In this document: piece after piece, positions 49,245-61,240 of the stretch
Layout of the letters: each line of letters opens with the position of its first letter
Numbering within the stretch: position 1 is the first letter of the stretch
Made by a program: the position numbers and the translations under genes
The notes under the pieces: generated by a model
What the model saw: the letters and a program-made list of their open reading frames with translations, nothing else
The model's database searches: none
What the model was told of the DNA's origin: nothing
From: Melastoma dodecandrum
Lineage: Eukaryota > Streptophyta > Magnoliopsida > Myrtales > Melastomataceae
Assembly (NCBI GenBank): GCA_029817715.1
Contig: JARUPY010000534.1
Location: 2,916,501 to 2,980,500 of the forward strand
Length of the DNA stretch: 64,000 nucleotides
Direction of reading: 5' to 3'

Positions 49245-52200
49245 ATGATTCTCGCATGGAATGTTAGGAGTCTGAATGACCCTTTGCATCTCAGGGAGGT
49301 GCAAACGTAATAAGTAAACTCAAGCTATCTTTGGTTGGTCTTCTTGAAACTAAGGTTAGAAAGGAGGCGGAGCTCACTAATCAGAACTCATTTTGGCTGC
49401 AATGAAAGTACGTCTCATCCTATGGAAGTAATGGGGTGGGCCGTATGAAGGTGGCTTGGAATGAACAAGTTTATTTAGTGGAGGTACTCTCAGTCTCGGC
49501 TCAATGGATCCATCTTCGTGCGAAATTAGTGGTTGCTGACCTGGGTTTTAGACTGACATTTGTATATGGTCACAATGATCCTATCGAGAAGCACGGGCTA
49601 TGTGAATTTTTAAAGCATGAGAGTAGGCACCAGGGATCTTGGGTTGTGATCGGTGATTTTAATGTGGTTCGATTCCCTCATGAAAGGCACGAGTTATTGA
49701 TACATGGACTACTTCGGATGACGCACTTAATGAGGCCTTGATGGACTCTGGATTGGATGGCCTACGTGGTATTGGCCCTCACTACACATGGTTAAATAGG
49801 AGGGAACAACTTGTTCTGAGAAAGTTGGATCGTGCGGTGGTGAATATCGAATGGATTGAGCCATTCGGCCACTCAGAGGTTGAATACCTCCCACCTCTTA
49901 CCTCTGATCATTCGCCTTGCCTTGTAAGATTGGTGGAGCCCAGCACAAGGAAAACTTCGTTTAAATTCTTTGACTTTTGGCCGATGCACCCCCTTTATGA
50001 AACCACGGTTGAGGAAGGATGGAGCAAGGAATATGGGGCCTCTCCCCTCTTCTCGTTATGTAGGAAGCTCAAGGACCTAAAGATTGCATTGAAGGGTCTG
50101 AACATGCTACATATTGGTGACATCCCTCACAAGGTTGCTGAGACGAAGCTTATTTTAGAGGAAATGCAACAGGAGGAGTTTGCTGGTCGTGGGTCGGCAG
50201 GCTTGATGCAGGCAATGACGAACTTTAACCTGCTTGCTCGAATGGAAGAAAGCATGTTGCGGCAGAAATCGCGAGTTAGGTGGCTAAAACTGAGGGATCG
50301 CAACACCAGGTTCTTTCATAGTTCGGTTACGAGCAGGTGTAGTAGGAATGTCGTTACCAAGCTTTTGGTGAACGGGAATACAATTACAGAGAAGGAACTC
50401 ATCAAAACCGAAGCAGCGAACCATTTTCGGAAGGAATACCAATCTGATCAGATGGCCGCAATGTCTTCTATGTAGCAACATACCTTGCCAGGCAGTTCTC
50501 TTCACCCTTTACAGGTTGCTGTTCTAGTTTCAGAGGTGACAAGCGGATGAGATCAAGCAGGCAATGCTCAGCTTGCCAAAGAACAAAGCTCCTGGGCCGA
50601 ATGGCTTCACGGCTGAGTTCTACTACTCATCTTGGAATGTAACGGGGCCGAATGTAGTGGCTGCTATTAAGGATTTCTTTGCTGGCCAAAAACTACCCAG
50701 ACAAGTCAATGCTATCATTATAGCGCTTGTGCTTAAGAAGCCGTCTGTGGTATCTATGGATGACTTTAGACCATCTCCTGTTGTAATGTCCTCTACAAGT
50801 GCTTCTCAAAGATTATAGTATCTCGCATGAAGGATGTACTTCCAGGTCTTATTGGCGAGGAGCAGGCAGCCTTTATTCCTGGTCATAGGATTGTGGATAA
50901 CATCATCCGACTTCAAGACTTGTTTGCCGGTTACCACACCAAAAGAGGGCCTGATGGATGTGTCATCAAGCTTGACATCGCTAAGGCATATGCCTCACTT
51001 AATTGGGATTTTCTGTTCAAAAGCCTGAGACTGTTGGGCTTCCCTGAACTTATGATTGGCTGGATTATGGAATCTGTTACTTCGGCTACTTTCTCAGTAA
51101 GCATAAATGGTGAATTATGTGGCTACTTTCCTATCTCCAGAGGTCTCTAGCAGGGCGATCCACTCTCACGCTATCTCTTTGTCATTGCTATGGATGTCCT
51201 CTCGAGGATGCTTCACCTTGCTATTGTGGATGGGACATATTGCTATCATAGAAAGTATGAGAAGTTGCGCATTACTCAGCTTAGCTTTGCAGATGATGCC
51301 GTCCTCTTCTCTAAGGCTGACCCCAGTTCCGTTGCATGTATTATGAGGGTGCTAGATGAATTTCGTGAATGGTTAGGATTAACACTAAGCACATCCAAAA
51401 CTGAGGTGTTGTTCGGCAAGGTCTCTGCTGACGCTGAGAGAAGCATCCTGCTTGCTACTGGATTTCGAAAGGCATCCGCACCTATGAGATATCTTTGCTG
51501 CCAATGATTAAGAAGAGACTCTCCATTGTTGATTGCAAGCCCCTCATCGAAGCGATCACAAAGCGCATTGCCACTTAAACAGTGAAGAAACTCTCCTACG
51601 CTAGTCGTATACAGTTAGCTCGCTCTGTACTATCTGCAACGCACTCATATTGGTCTATGGTGGTACCCCTACCAATCGAGGTTTGTAGTAAGCTTGATAG
51701 GTTACTTGCGAGCTTCATTTAGAATGGTCCCACCCTAGAGCAACACAAGGCGAAAGTCTGTTGGGAAGAAGTGCGCAAGCCACATGAGGAGGGTGGTCTG
51801 GGGCTTCGTAGGCCGCATGAGTGGAATAAGTTGGCCATGCTAAATCACATTTGGCGACTATTCTATGTGGATGGCTCGCTATGGTGCAAGTGGACACATG
51901 TTGAAATACTCAGAGGGGAAATTTTTTGGGCCATGACAGCCCCGACCAAAGGTTCTTGGATTTGGAAGCGAATCCTGCAAACTCGTAATATAGCGAAGAA
52001 CCTTCTATCCTGGAAGATGGGGGACAGGAGCCGCATTTCTTTCTAGTCGGATCGCTAGGATGGATGTGGTAGGCTTTCGTAGTCGGATCGCTAGGATGGA
52101 TGCAAGAGTGCAATCCAAGATCTCAATCAAGGCTACTGTCGCAGTGGTATTCGGTAGTGTAGCCTGGGTAAACTATGAGTACGGACAGCTTCGTGATGGT

Positions 52201-52695
52201 GCTGAGGCCGCCTTCTTCCATCAGCTTGATCTAATAATGCGCTCCAGACCTATTCCTGGGAGGGATATGGTTATGTGGAATGGTGGAGGGGGTGATATAT
52301 TTACTTTCAAGGCAGCTTGGAACATCATCCGACAAAAATGTCCCCGAGTTACATGGGCAAAATGGATTTGGAAAACTGGTTTACCGTCCCAAGTATCATT
52401 ACTTATGTGGCTCATAGAGACGGGCAGACTGAGAACGGTAAGCTTTTGGTTCCACAAAGGTCTGTCACCGTCTGCTTCATGTATATTCTATTCACACAAT
52501 GACGAGACGATGGACCACTTGTTCTTCACCTGCATGTATGCGGAGCAAGCTTGGAGGAGGTTGCAACACCTTCTCAGCCAGCAACATCTTCCATCTACAT
52601 GGGAAGACCTCACTCACCAACTTTTCCAGGTAAATTGTTGGCGCAAAGGGCTCATTAACCTTAATCCAGGCGACGGCCACACTTGCCTAGGGTGA
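49245..52695 (+). pseudogene. LINE ORF2 (endonuclease, reverse transcriptase), disrupted
   Basis: Starts with MILAWNVRSLNDP, typical of the plant LINE endonuclease. Endonuclease motifs include VVIGDFNVV (about 49650) and TSDHSPCLVR (about 49910). RT blocks follow: NKAPGPNGFTAEFYY (50580), AAFIPGHRIVDNI (50870), KLDIAKAYASLNW (50970), a TAG at 51148-51150 at the position before QGDPLS, and the catalytic LSFADDAVLFS (51285). The C-terminal part (52060-52695) carries FTFKAAWNIIR and the Cys/His-containing DHLFFTC of the zf-RVT domain. At least five shifts or stops break the frame, so the element is dead. Confidence 0.85.
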
Positions 52696-52872
52696 GCGCA
52701 ACATTAGGCGACATGGTAAGGGGAGACAGTCACCAGGGTACCTAGCGGTGCGAGCATTTCGTGATACACGTAAAATTTAGAGGCCGGCTGCATGAGTTTC
52801 CGGCCTTTATGAGATTCAGCTCGGCACATGGTATGTGTGGTCTTAAAAGAGGATGTGATGGTTGCTAGTAAC

Positions 52873-53262
52873 TGAAGAAAGGTAAGCTGAAGAAGAAAAG
52901 AAGAAGAAGAAGAAGAGGACGGGATCTGGAAATTGCAGAGAGTTCAGCTTCACAGCAGAAGGAGAAGGGAAGGATGGAGAAGAAGAAGAAGAAGAAAGGG
53001 AGAAGAAGATAAGAAGGAAGGCAAACAGAATGATTCCCTTGTATTCCTCACACTTACATTAAATAACATTTATAGTTGATAGGAATCCAGTGTAAGCAGC
53101 AAACGAGAAACAACTCTGCACATGCATGCTGTAGTACAGGTTTGTTACAATCGATAACAAAATATCAGCCTTCTGTGAGCCTTCTGTGAGTTCAAAAGGC
53201 CTGACCATCTCTTTCTTGTTAAGCCCGGTCTTGCTCGGCCCATTCTTCTTCTTGCTTCAACA
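52873..53262 (-). repeat. Copia 3' LTR
   Basis: On + it starts TGAAGAAAGGTAAGC and ends GCTTCAACA. It contains GAA-rich tracts near the start. It pairs with 57813-58202 at roughly 95 percent identity by eye. Confidence 0.93.
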
Positions 53263-53325
53263 CTTCCCCGCAATTCAAGTCCCCTCTGCGTTTTAACACT
53301 TCCCCGCAATTCAAGTCCCCTCTGC
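53259..53325 (-). repeat. Perfect 31-bp duplication spanning LTR edge and polypurine tract
   Basis: The 31 bases at 53259-53289, which include the last four LTR bases and the adjacent polypurine tract (GCGGGGAAG on the minus strand), are repeated exactly at 53295-53325. This leaves two candidate plus-strand primer sites at the 3' LTR. Confidence 0.85.
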
Positions 53326-53397
53326 CTTCTCTGCCTTGCTCACACTCTCTATTTCCCTGTTGTGTTTTTCCTCGACCAGTACTACCCTGTAACACTA

Positions 53398-56300
53398 CTA
53401 CTTGTTGTGCTCTTTCTTGCTTCTGACTCCCTGCAGACTAGTCCCCTCCGAACCATTCTTCACCTCCGTACTGGGTTTGTGGGAAATAGTAAGTTTACTG
53501 CGGAAAGACAGAAACTTGTGTGCTGGGATCACCTTAGTCAGAGGATCCGCAACCTGATCCTCAGAGGCAACATGCAGTATTTGAATATACCCTGCCATAA
53601 CTTTTTCTCTAATGAAGTGAAAATCAATCTCAATGTGCTTCGTCCGAGCATGAAGGATTGGATTGGCTGCCAAGTATATGGTGCTCAGATTGTCACAATA
53701 TATGACCGGGGCTCCAGTGACCACCGAAACAGTTAATTCTTCCAGTAAACGTTGTACCCACATTACCTCAGCAACACCATCAGCTAGGCTTCGAAACTCA
53801 GCCTCCGTACTGGATCGAGACACGACTTTCTGCTTGTGAGACGCCCACGAGATCAGATTGGAGCCAAGAAATGTGCAATAGCCACTCGTGCTCCGTCGAT
53901 CATCCGGGCAACTTGCCCAATCTACGTCTGTGAAGCACGATATGTCAAGCACCTGTCCCCCTGTAAAAGTTAAGCCAAAAGAAGTAGAACCCTTCAAATA
54001 TCTCAGGATTCTCTTCACTGCTTGGAGATGAGCAGTTGTAGGTTGGCTGAGGAAATGACAGGCTTTGTTGACTGAGAAACTAATATCTGGCCGTGTATTC
54101 GTACAATACTGAAGTGCCCCAACTAAGCTGCGATAGACAGTGGGATCCTGCAGTATTTCGCCCTCATATTTAGATAACACCCCAGTTGTGGCCATGGGGG
54201 TAGCAATTCCTTTACAAGATATCATATCAGCCTTCTTCAGGAGGTCATTGATATATTTTTCTTGGCACAAATGTAAGCTGCCAACCTGCCTTGTAACCTA
54301 AAAACCCAAGAAATAGGACAGATTGCCCAAATCTTTTAACGCAAATTGTTCGTGCAGCCGAGGAAGAAGAGCAGAAATTCCAGAGACATCCGATCCTGTG
54401 ACAATTATATCGTCCACGTAGATGAGGACAATAATCACTTCAACACCTGAGGATTGGATGAACATAGACGCATCAGCCTTAGAGTTGAGAAAACCCCACT
54501 GCAGAAGAGAGTTACTCAGCTTGAGGTACCACGCTCTGGGGCTCTGTTTCAAACCGTACAGGGCCTTGTACAGTTTGCACATTGAAGTAGGTGTTTGAGG
54601 ATCTTCAAAGCCCGGCGATTACTGCATATACACTACCTCTGTCAAGTCACCGTTGAGGAAAGCATTATGTACATCTAGTTGATGCAGCGGCCACTCAAAA
54701 TTGACAGCAAAGGATAGAACAATGCGTATGGTCTGCATTTTGACCACTGGGCTGAAGGTTTCTTTGAAATCCACACCCGGGGTCTGATGAAAACCCTCGG
54801 CCACCAGACGGGCTTTGCATCGTTCAAGACTTCCATCACTGTGCAGCTTCACTTTAAATACCCACTTGCACCCTATCACCTTCTGTGCCTGAGACCGAGG
54901 AACCAAAGACCAGGTATTGTTCAGCAGCAGAGCCTTCAGTTCAGCCTGCATTGCTTCTCTCCACACTGGTACTTGAAGAGCCTCGGGTAGCGAGGATGGT
55001 TCAGTTGGAACAGTACAGGTTAGAGCAGGCAATGAGGATGGTTGGGGATGGTTGTTTGAAGTAGTAAAGAAAATCTTTGGTTTAAAGATGCCTGACTTGG
55101 ATCGAGTGATCATGGAATGTGTATTCCCACCTCTTGGGACCTCTGTGACAGGTACAGCATCTATTGTGGTAGAAACCGGAGAATTGGACTGTGGAGGGAG
55201 AGATGGAAACGGTGATGAAGATAGAGTAGGAGGGAGAGGTGATAAATGTGGCAAGGCAACGACTGGATGCAACGAAGACGAGGTGACTGGATGTGATGTA
55301 GGGACTGGACCAACTGGGTAAAAGAAACAAGGAGTATATGACAGTACTCGAAAAGAAGAAGGGAGTGAACTAGAAGAGGTCGACTGAAGTTGCTGGATGG
55401 GAAATATTTTTTCATTGAACACAACATCCCTAGAGACATAGAGACGACATGTTTGTGGATTCAGACAAATATAGCCTTTGTGAAAGGCACTACGACCCAG
55501 ATAGACACAAGACACATAATGTTGTTCTAGTTTGTGTGTGTTATATGGTCTAAGATATGGGAAACAGAGGCATCCAAACACTCTGAGAGATGAATAATCA
55601 GGTTTACAGCCACTGAGTAGAGTGACAGGAGATTGAAACTTTAAAAGTTTGGAAGGCAGCATATTGATAATAGATACGGCCTCATAGAAAGCATATACCC
55701 AGTAGTGAAGTGGTAAAGCCGCATGAGTTAGTAGAGTCATGCCCACTTCAACGACATGGCGATTTTTGCGCTCTACTCGCCCATTCTGTTGGGGAGTGTG
55801 AGGACAAGACACCTGATGTATAATCCCATGTTGCAGAAGGTAGGATTGAAGCGGCCTGAACTCCCCACCCCAATCAGATCGGACAGTACCAATGGAGGCA
55901 TTGAATTGATTGGAAATTAACTTGTGAAATTGCTGGAAAGCTGACAAGGCAGCCTGTGATGCTTACTTAACGCGCAAGATTGACAGAAAAAGAGCCTGTT
56001 TCCACTGTTTGACAGAGTACAAGATTGTAAGACACGATGTAAAATGTCTGGACTAGGATGACCTAATCTCGAATGCCAAGTGACTCTATCAGCAGAGGAA
56101 GTTCTTGTGGTGGAATAGGCAGAAGGCGAGGAGAGGGAGCAGCTTGGAGGAGGAAAGTCATTACTGAGAAGGGGATGCAGATGGGAAGGAAGTTTGTAGA
56201 GGCCGTTCTCCATCTGCCCCCGAAGAAGTATGTGATTGCTGATTTTATCCTTGACAGAGAAAGAATGGGAAGTGAATTCAACAGTCACATCATTGTCAAG

Positions 56301-57760
56301 ACATAATTTTGAAATGCTGACCAGTTTCTTAGACAACGCTGGAGTATGTCAGACATTTTGTAATTTTAGTGAACCAGAAGAAGTGGGCAGAGTGGTATGG
56401 CCGGTATGAAGTATATTAGCTGAATTTCCTGTTCCTACGACAACCGATGACATACCTGTATAGAGAGACAGATTTTGGAGGTCTGCAGAGGTGGGAGTGA
56501 TGTGATGTGTAGCACCCGAGTCCATGAGCCAGGCATCTGAGGTGGGTTGTTTTGCTGGTTCAGGAACTGGGTATGGAGAGAAGGACGAAGGTGGCATCTG
56601 TGGTTGTGGAAATGGATGCACTGATGGTTGAAGGTACGAGGGATTTGTGGTCTGGTATGAATGTGGGAACAGGGGAGGATATGGTGGCTGATAGTGAGGT
56701 GAAGAAAGGTAGGAAGGGTGAGGCGAGGGGTAGAGTGTGGTGGAAAAAGCTTGTGGTGAGGACTGGAAAGAGGTATTCAGCCTGCGGTAACAATTAACTG
56801 CGGTGTGGCCAAGTTTTTGACAAATTTGGCACCTGGGTTTTGGTTTTCCAAAGCTTCGAGGATAAGCATTTGGTCGAAAGGACGGAGTAGTGGGATTGTA
56901 AGGTCTAGGTGGAGGTCGGCCTAACAGACCAGGTTGAGACGGGACAGGTGTTTGAGAAGCAGGAAGTATTTGAGGAGCTGGTTTCGGAGGCTGATCAGTA
57001 CGAGTATGGAAAGAAGAAAGTTGTACCTGAGGGACGTAGCTGTCCAACCCCTGTCTTCGCTCCAGTCGCATCTCGAAATTCACTAATAGATTCTGAACTT
57101 CCTCAATGCTGGGCTGATCGACTCTACTATAGACCGTTGTAACAACAGCATCATATTCGGCAGGAAGGCCTTCTAACATATACCAAATGTAGTCGCTATA
57201 TTTGAATGTTCACCAATCGCGGCCAACTGGTCTGACAGCGACTTTAGGGTGCTGAGATACTGCTGCATCGACCGTCCCTCCTTCTTCAGTTGCTGCATCT
57301 GTGTCCTCAAATTAATAATCCGGGTGGTGGACGTCGATTCGTAACGATTCTTCAAAGTGTCCCAGACTTCCCTTGATGTTTTGCAGTAAATAACTTGACT
57401 TAGGGGTTCAGGGGTGAGTGTAGAGAATAAAAGACTCATCACCATTTTGTCGTTTCGCTGCCACCCTCGATAGTCCGGATTTAAAATTAACCCAGCATCA
57501 TCAGTGTATTGAGTTGGTGGCTGAGTTTGTCCAAAAATAAATTCCTCCAAGCCCCCTGCTATCACTGCTGCAATAATCTGTCCTTTCCACAGAGGATAGT
57601 TGTTGTTGTCTAGCTTCACCATCGAAGAAAAAATTCCAGGCGGAATCTGCATCTGGGTGTTGTACCCAGTGAGGCCCTGCTCTGAGATGCTCGAGCCTGG
57701 AGTTTGCAGCTGTCCGGGATTAAAGGAAGGAGTGGGCTGTCGTGGGGTTTGATCCTCCAT
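53398..57760 (-). pseudogene. Copia gag-pol, interrupted and lacking part of integrase
   Basis: Gag starts at 57760 (MEDQTPRQPTPSFNPGQ) with a UBN2-type region (LDNNNYPLWKGQIIAAV, EVWDTLKNRYES). After a shift near 57175 come the zinc knuckle CQICQKLGHTAVNC and the protease DAWLMDSGATHHIT. The pre-integrase block has WHSRLGHPSPDILHRVL and the CQSC pair (about 55990). The next part, with the first catalytic Asp of integrase, is missing; the frame resumes at SAFQQFHKLI with VRSDWGGEF and HTPQQNGRVERKNRHV. RT shows KWVFKVKLHSDGSLERCKAR and YVDDIIVTG; RNase H shows DVDWASCPDDRRSTSGYC. Stops occur near 56345, 54619 and 54298. It cannot make its own integrase or a full polyprotein. Confidence 0.9.
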
Positions 57761-57800
57761 TTGTGTCTCTTCTGCTTAGCGTGGTTTGGCCTTCAAAGAG

Positions 57801-57810
57801 GCTCTGATAC
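57801..57810 (-). other. Copia primer-binding site (initiator Met tRNA type)
   Basis: GTATCAGAGC on the minus strand, two bases inside the 5' LTR, matches the common plant Copia primer site TGGTATCAGAGC over ten bases. Confidence 0.85.
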
Positions 57811-57812
57811 TA

Positions 57813-58202
57813 TGAAGAAAGGTAAGCTGAAGAAGAAAAGAAGAAGAAGAAGAGGACGGAATCTGGAAATTGCAGAGAGTTTAGCTTCACAGCAGAAGGA
57901 GAAGGGAAGGATGGAGAAGAAGAAGAAGAAGAAAAAAGGGATAAGAATATAAGAAGGAAGGCAAACAGAATGATTCCCTTGTATTCCTCACACTTACACT
58001 AAATAACATTTATAGTTGATAGGAATCCAGTGTAAGCAGCAAACGAGAAACAACTCTGCACATGCATGCTGCAGTACAGGTTTGTTACAATCGATAACAA
58101 AAGATCAGCCTTATGTGAGTTTTCTGTGAGTTTATAAGGCCTGACCATCTCTTTCTTATCCAGCCCGGTCTTGCTCAGCCCATTCTTCTTCTTGCTTCAA
58201 CA
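57813..58202 (-). repeat. Copia 5' LTR
   Basis: The partner of 52873-53262, the same length (390 bp), with the same TG/CA ends, followed on + by the GTAAC target copy at 58203-58207. Confidence 0.93.
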
Positions 58203-58207
58203 GTAAC

Positions 58208-59440
58208 TATATTTTGGGTCCGTAATTTCTCTGACTCGTTTAATTGTACAGCACATTGCATATTAGTACATGATAAATCCCGTTGCATTTTGGACCGTTT
58301 TTAAGTCTTGAAGGAACTAATAGCTAGTGGGAGAGAGTTAAGATAAATCTTATTCTAGCTTTTTTTTTTTACTTCATCTTGTAACTATTTGTTCTTTTAT
58401 ACAAAGTCGCCACTTAAAAAAAAAAAAATTGTCTGTCCACGCAGGTAAAACCCTAAACCTCGTCGAAAAAGATCTCAGGGCGAAGATGGTAATGACGTTT
58501 GTCCGTCGTCAGCTATGGCGTCACGTTACTCCCCCACGAGAGAAAAAGAATATTACTGTTCTTCTTATTATTATTATAATAAACGTCGTATTCGTCTAGA
58601 AGAACGGTCGAGGTCGTCGAAGTCACGAGGTCATGTTTTGACAGCCTTGGGTGTAATATTACTTACTCATGCCCTTTGAATGCCGTATGGTTTTGTCTCC
58701 AATGGTGGCCGCCGGAGTCAACCAAAAGCTTTGGATTTTTTAAAACAAAACACTTTTGGGGGGGCACGTATTGCTTTTTGCTCTTTGCTCGAAGACAGTT
58801 ATTTCATTAATTATCTGTATACCCGATTTGAAATGGTCAAAATGGTGACTAACCACAAGATTCCCGACCACACTAAATTTATGTATTATACAATTAGGAC
58901 CCTCATCGTGGAACTTCACCAAAACCTACTGGACTTCTTTTTGTCTCGGGAGAAGATGAAGAAGACGCAGGGGAAGAACCCTAAACCCACCCCCACCCTG
59001 TTATTTATGGACCAAGAAATTTCATTTCCCATTAGGGAGAGGGAGACCGAGGTTGGACTTTAATGTCTTCCCCCCATGTTCCAATGTCTCTGTCGGGAGA
59101 ATTTTCATGTGATAGGATTAAGCAGCAACATCTCCTTTTTTTAAAAAAAAAAAACTTTGAGCAAATCTATAACGGAGCACAAAAATGTGAAAGAGTAAAA
59201 AAAAAATTAATTCAGTTGAGTTCACGCCCCGAAACTAATCACCGCTAATGATAAACTTCTTATTGTAGTCGATGTAACGCTTTGGTACGTAGTCAATCAA
59301 AGCAACATATTATTTGGTAGGTGCTTATTGTATTTCGAGTGAATTTTTTATTTATTTAGAAAATTTTGAAACTACTGTAAATTATTTTGTGAACTACAGG
59401 GAAAGATCTATTATATTTATATAAATGGATATTATTTTGC
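58208..59440. other. Spacer between Copia element and VQ gene
   Basis: The first 100-200 bases may be the separated tail of the LINE. A 127-residue frame at 58680-59063 has no motif I can name and is not called. Poly-A and poly-T tracts occur at about 58358-58369 and 59140-59155. Confidence 0.4.
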
Positions 59441-59445
59441 TTTCA

Positions 59446-59453
59446 TATATAAA
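59446..59453 (+). promoter_or_regulatory. TATA box of the VQ gene
   Basis: TATATAAA, 95 bases before the VQ start codon at 59541, is well placed for a short plant leader. Confidence 0.6.
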
Positions 59454-59540
59454 CAGCCTTGGGTTCGGGCTCCAACATAAAGTCCCGGGTCAAACACTCC
59501 TCTTGTCTTCTAACCCACTTCTCTTCTTCCGGAAGAACTT

Positions 59541-60179
59541 ATGGCTTCCCCCTCCGACCAAGCTTCCGACAACCACCACCCCCGGTTCCTAAGCTTCCGT
59601 TCCCCGCCCCCCTCCTCCGACAACGCCCTCCTCCCCCTCCCCCAACCCCTCCTCCACTCACAAACCACGCCCCACTCCTCCCCACTTCCCACTACTCAGA
59701 AGCCACCTGACCACGCAGCTCCCTTGTCCGCCAGAGGCAACGTCCCGAAGAAGAAGTCGACGAAGAAGAGGAGGAAGCCCCGGACGACGAAGCGGTCCAA
59801 CACGACCTTCATCGCGGCCGACGCGGCCAACTTTCGCCAGATGGTTCAACAGGTGACGGGCGTCAGGTTCGACAATCCCTCGGCCGCGTTCGCCTCGTCC
59901 CTGTCGAGGCCCGAGGCACTGAGGGCTGGAGGCGGGGGACGGCCCTACGACTCTTTCGGGACGTTTCCGGGGAGCGAATTGGCTCGGGAGTCGACGGGGC
60001 CAGGGGGTCTCCTACCGGCCGCGATGTTCGACATGCCGATGCTTGCGGAGCATAGAGCTGCGGGGTTGTACGGGGAGCTGCTGGGGTTGGGTCCGGCGGA
60101 GGGGGTGGGGGAGGTCGGGTCGGGGCCGGGGCCGGGGCCGGGGCTGGAGTGGGCTGCCGCGACGTCGTTTCACACGTAA
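59541..60179 (+). CDS. VQ-motif protein (WRKY-interacting type)
   Basis: An intronless GC-rich frame of 212 residues, the usual size for plant VQ proteins, which mostly lack introns. The diagnostic motif is FRQMVQQVTGV (residues about 98-108), fitting FxxxVQxxTG. A strongly basic stretch just before it (KKKSTKKRRKPRTTKRS, about 70-86) is a likely nuclear localisation signal. The N-terminus is Pro/Ser-rich and the C-terminus Gly/Pro-rich. VQ proteins bind WRKY transcription factors and some are MAP-kinase substrates, acting in defence and jasmonate responses; the RRKPRTTKRSNTTFIAADAA context resembles the JAV1/VQ22 group, but subgroup assignment is tentative. Start ATG follows a TATA box by 95 bases. 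The frame is intact. Confidence 0.9.
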   Translation: MASPSDQASDNHHPRFLSFRSPPPSSDNALLPLPQPLLHSQTTPHSSPLPTTQKPPDHAAPLSARGNVPKKKSTKKRRKPRTTKRSNTTFIAADAANFRQMVQQVTGVRFDNPSAAFASSLSRPEALRAGGGGRPYDSFGTFPGSELARESTGPGGLLPAAMFDMPMLAEHRAAGLYGELLGLGPAEGVGEVGSGPGPGPGLEWAAATSFHT

Positions 60180-61240
60180 GGGTGTCGTCGTGTGAATAGG
60201 TAGTAAGTAGCACCTCTCCCTCTTGACTGACATATGACTTTTCGGGTAATAATTTTCATTTTTCATCCCATCTGGAAGTTCTTCTTCTTACCTTCCCTAA
60301 TCCATCTTGTAATCTTACTACGTTGTCCTTTTTCAAGAGGAACCCTAGAAGAACATAAATATTTATTAATATTAATAGGCGGACTTCGTGTGACCGTTCT
60401 CTCTCTCGTGTGATTATTATCCCTAGTCGTTGGACTCTTTGCGTAAAAGTTACACTATCGATTTGGAGCGCACTTACAAAAACTAATAATAGACATAAAG
60501 ATATTAAATCTAATGTTACACGGCCCATGTGAACATGTCTTGTCGTATGAATTTGTCTGGTCGTAGTCGTAGCCTTCTCTCTCCCCTTCTACCGACAGCC
60601 GCCTTCCTATCCTAAACGTGGCCTTTCAACATTGACGGGGCTTATCTATTTCCCACCGGAACTTCGAAGACAAAAACGCCCGACGTTTCACACTGCTGGA
60701 ATCCCAGAAATCAAAGCTTATATTCATTGATGAAGAAAAAAAACTCGAGAGAGTCATGAAAGAAAGGTAGCTTCATCCGTGGACGATAACTATATCGTTG
60801 CACAAGAGATGATGCATTCCTGCTCGATCACACGAGAAGCAAAGGGATAGCAGTCGTCGTACTCGCGTCCCCGTGAATGGATCCTGCGCCAGAGATAGCA
60901 TTATCTGTCTGCAGTGAAATTTTGAACCGTTCCTCCTTTGTCCACAACGATTACTAAACAATGCAGACAAGGAGCGGCATCCCAATATCCGCCAAGCAAC
61001 TTTCGATAAACAGATCGATCCTCTATTTACAAACTAAAGCCTGGGAAGAAGACTCTCCCTCCCAGATGCTTATATAGATGGTGTCAGGGTCTTCTGGAAG
61101 AAGAGTGTCGATGATCATCCGAGGCTGTCACAGGCATATCTCAGCGATTATGGTTAACCCGGAGTGATCGTTCCTTCAATGGCTCTAACGTCACGCAAAG
61201 CGCGCGGCTCTTGGGGTTAAAAATGGTTTCGTGAGTCCAT
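60180..61240. other. Convergent spacer between VQ and RING genes
   Basis: Contains the presumed 3' untranslated regions of both genes. Frames are short, with no recognisable domains. Confidence 0.5.

Larger units (their letters stand above)
47640..52866 (+). mobile_element. Decayed L1-type LINE retrotransposon
   Basis: A full-length-like but broken LINE on the plus strand: 5' region from about 47640, a DUF4283-type ORF1, then ORF2 with an apurinic-type endonuclease, reverse transcriptase and a C-terminal zf-RVT-like region ending near 52700. The 3' tail is interrupted at 52872 by the Copia element; sequence resuming at 58203 may be the rest of the tail. Target duplications were not identified. 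Confidence 0.85.
52873..58202 (-). mobile_element. Ty1/Copia LTR retrotransposon, defective
   Basis: Two 390-bp LTRs (52873-53262 and 57813-58202) in direct orientation, TG...CA bounded, flanked by the perfect 5-bp duplication GTAAC (52868-52872 and 58203-58207). Coding sense is on the minus strand. A primer-binding site GTATCAGAGC (57810-57801) complementary to initiator methionine tRNA lies two bases inside the 5' LTR. Domain order gag-protease-integrase-RT-RNase H is that of Copia. The LTRs differ at about 17 positions plus small indels by eye, so the insertion is not very recent. It sits in the LINE 3' tail. Confidence 0.95.

Noticed and set aside
58680..59063. 127-codon frame upstream of the VQ gene
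   Set aside because: No motif and mixed composition; not supported as a gene.
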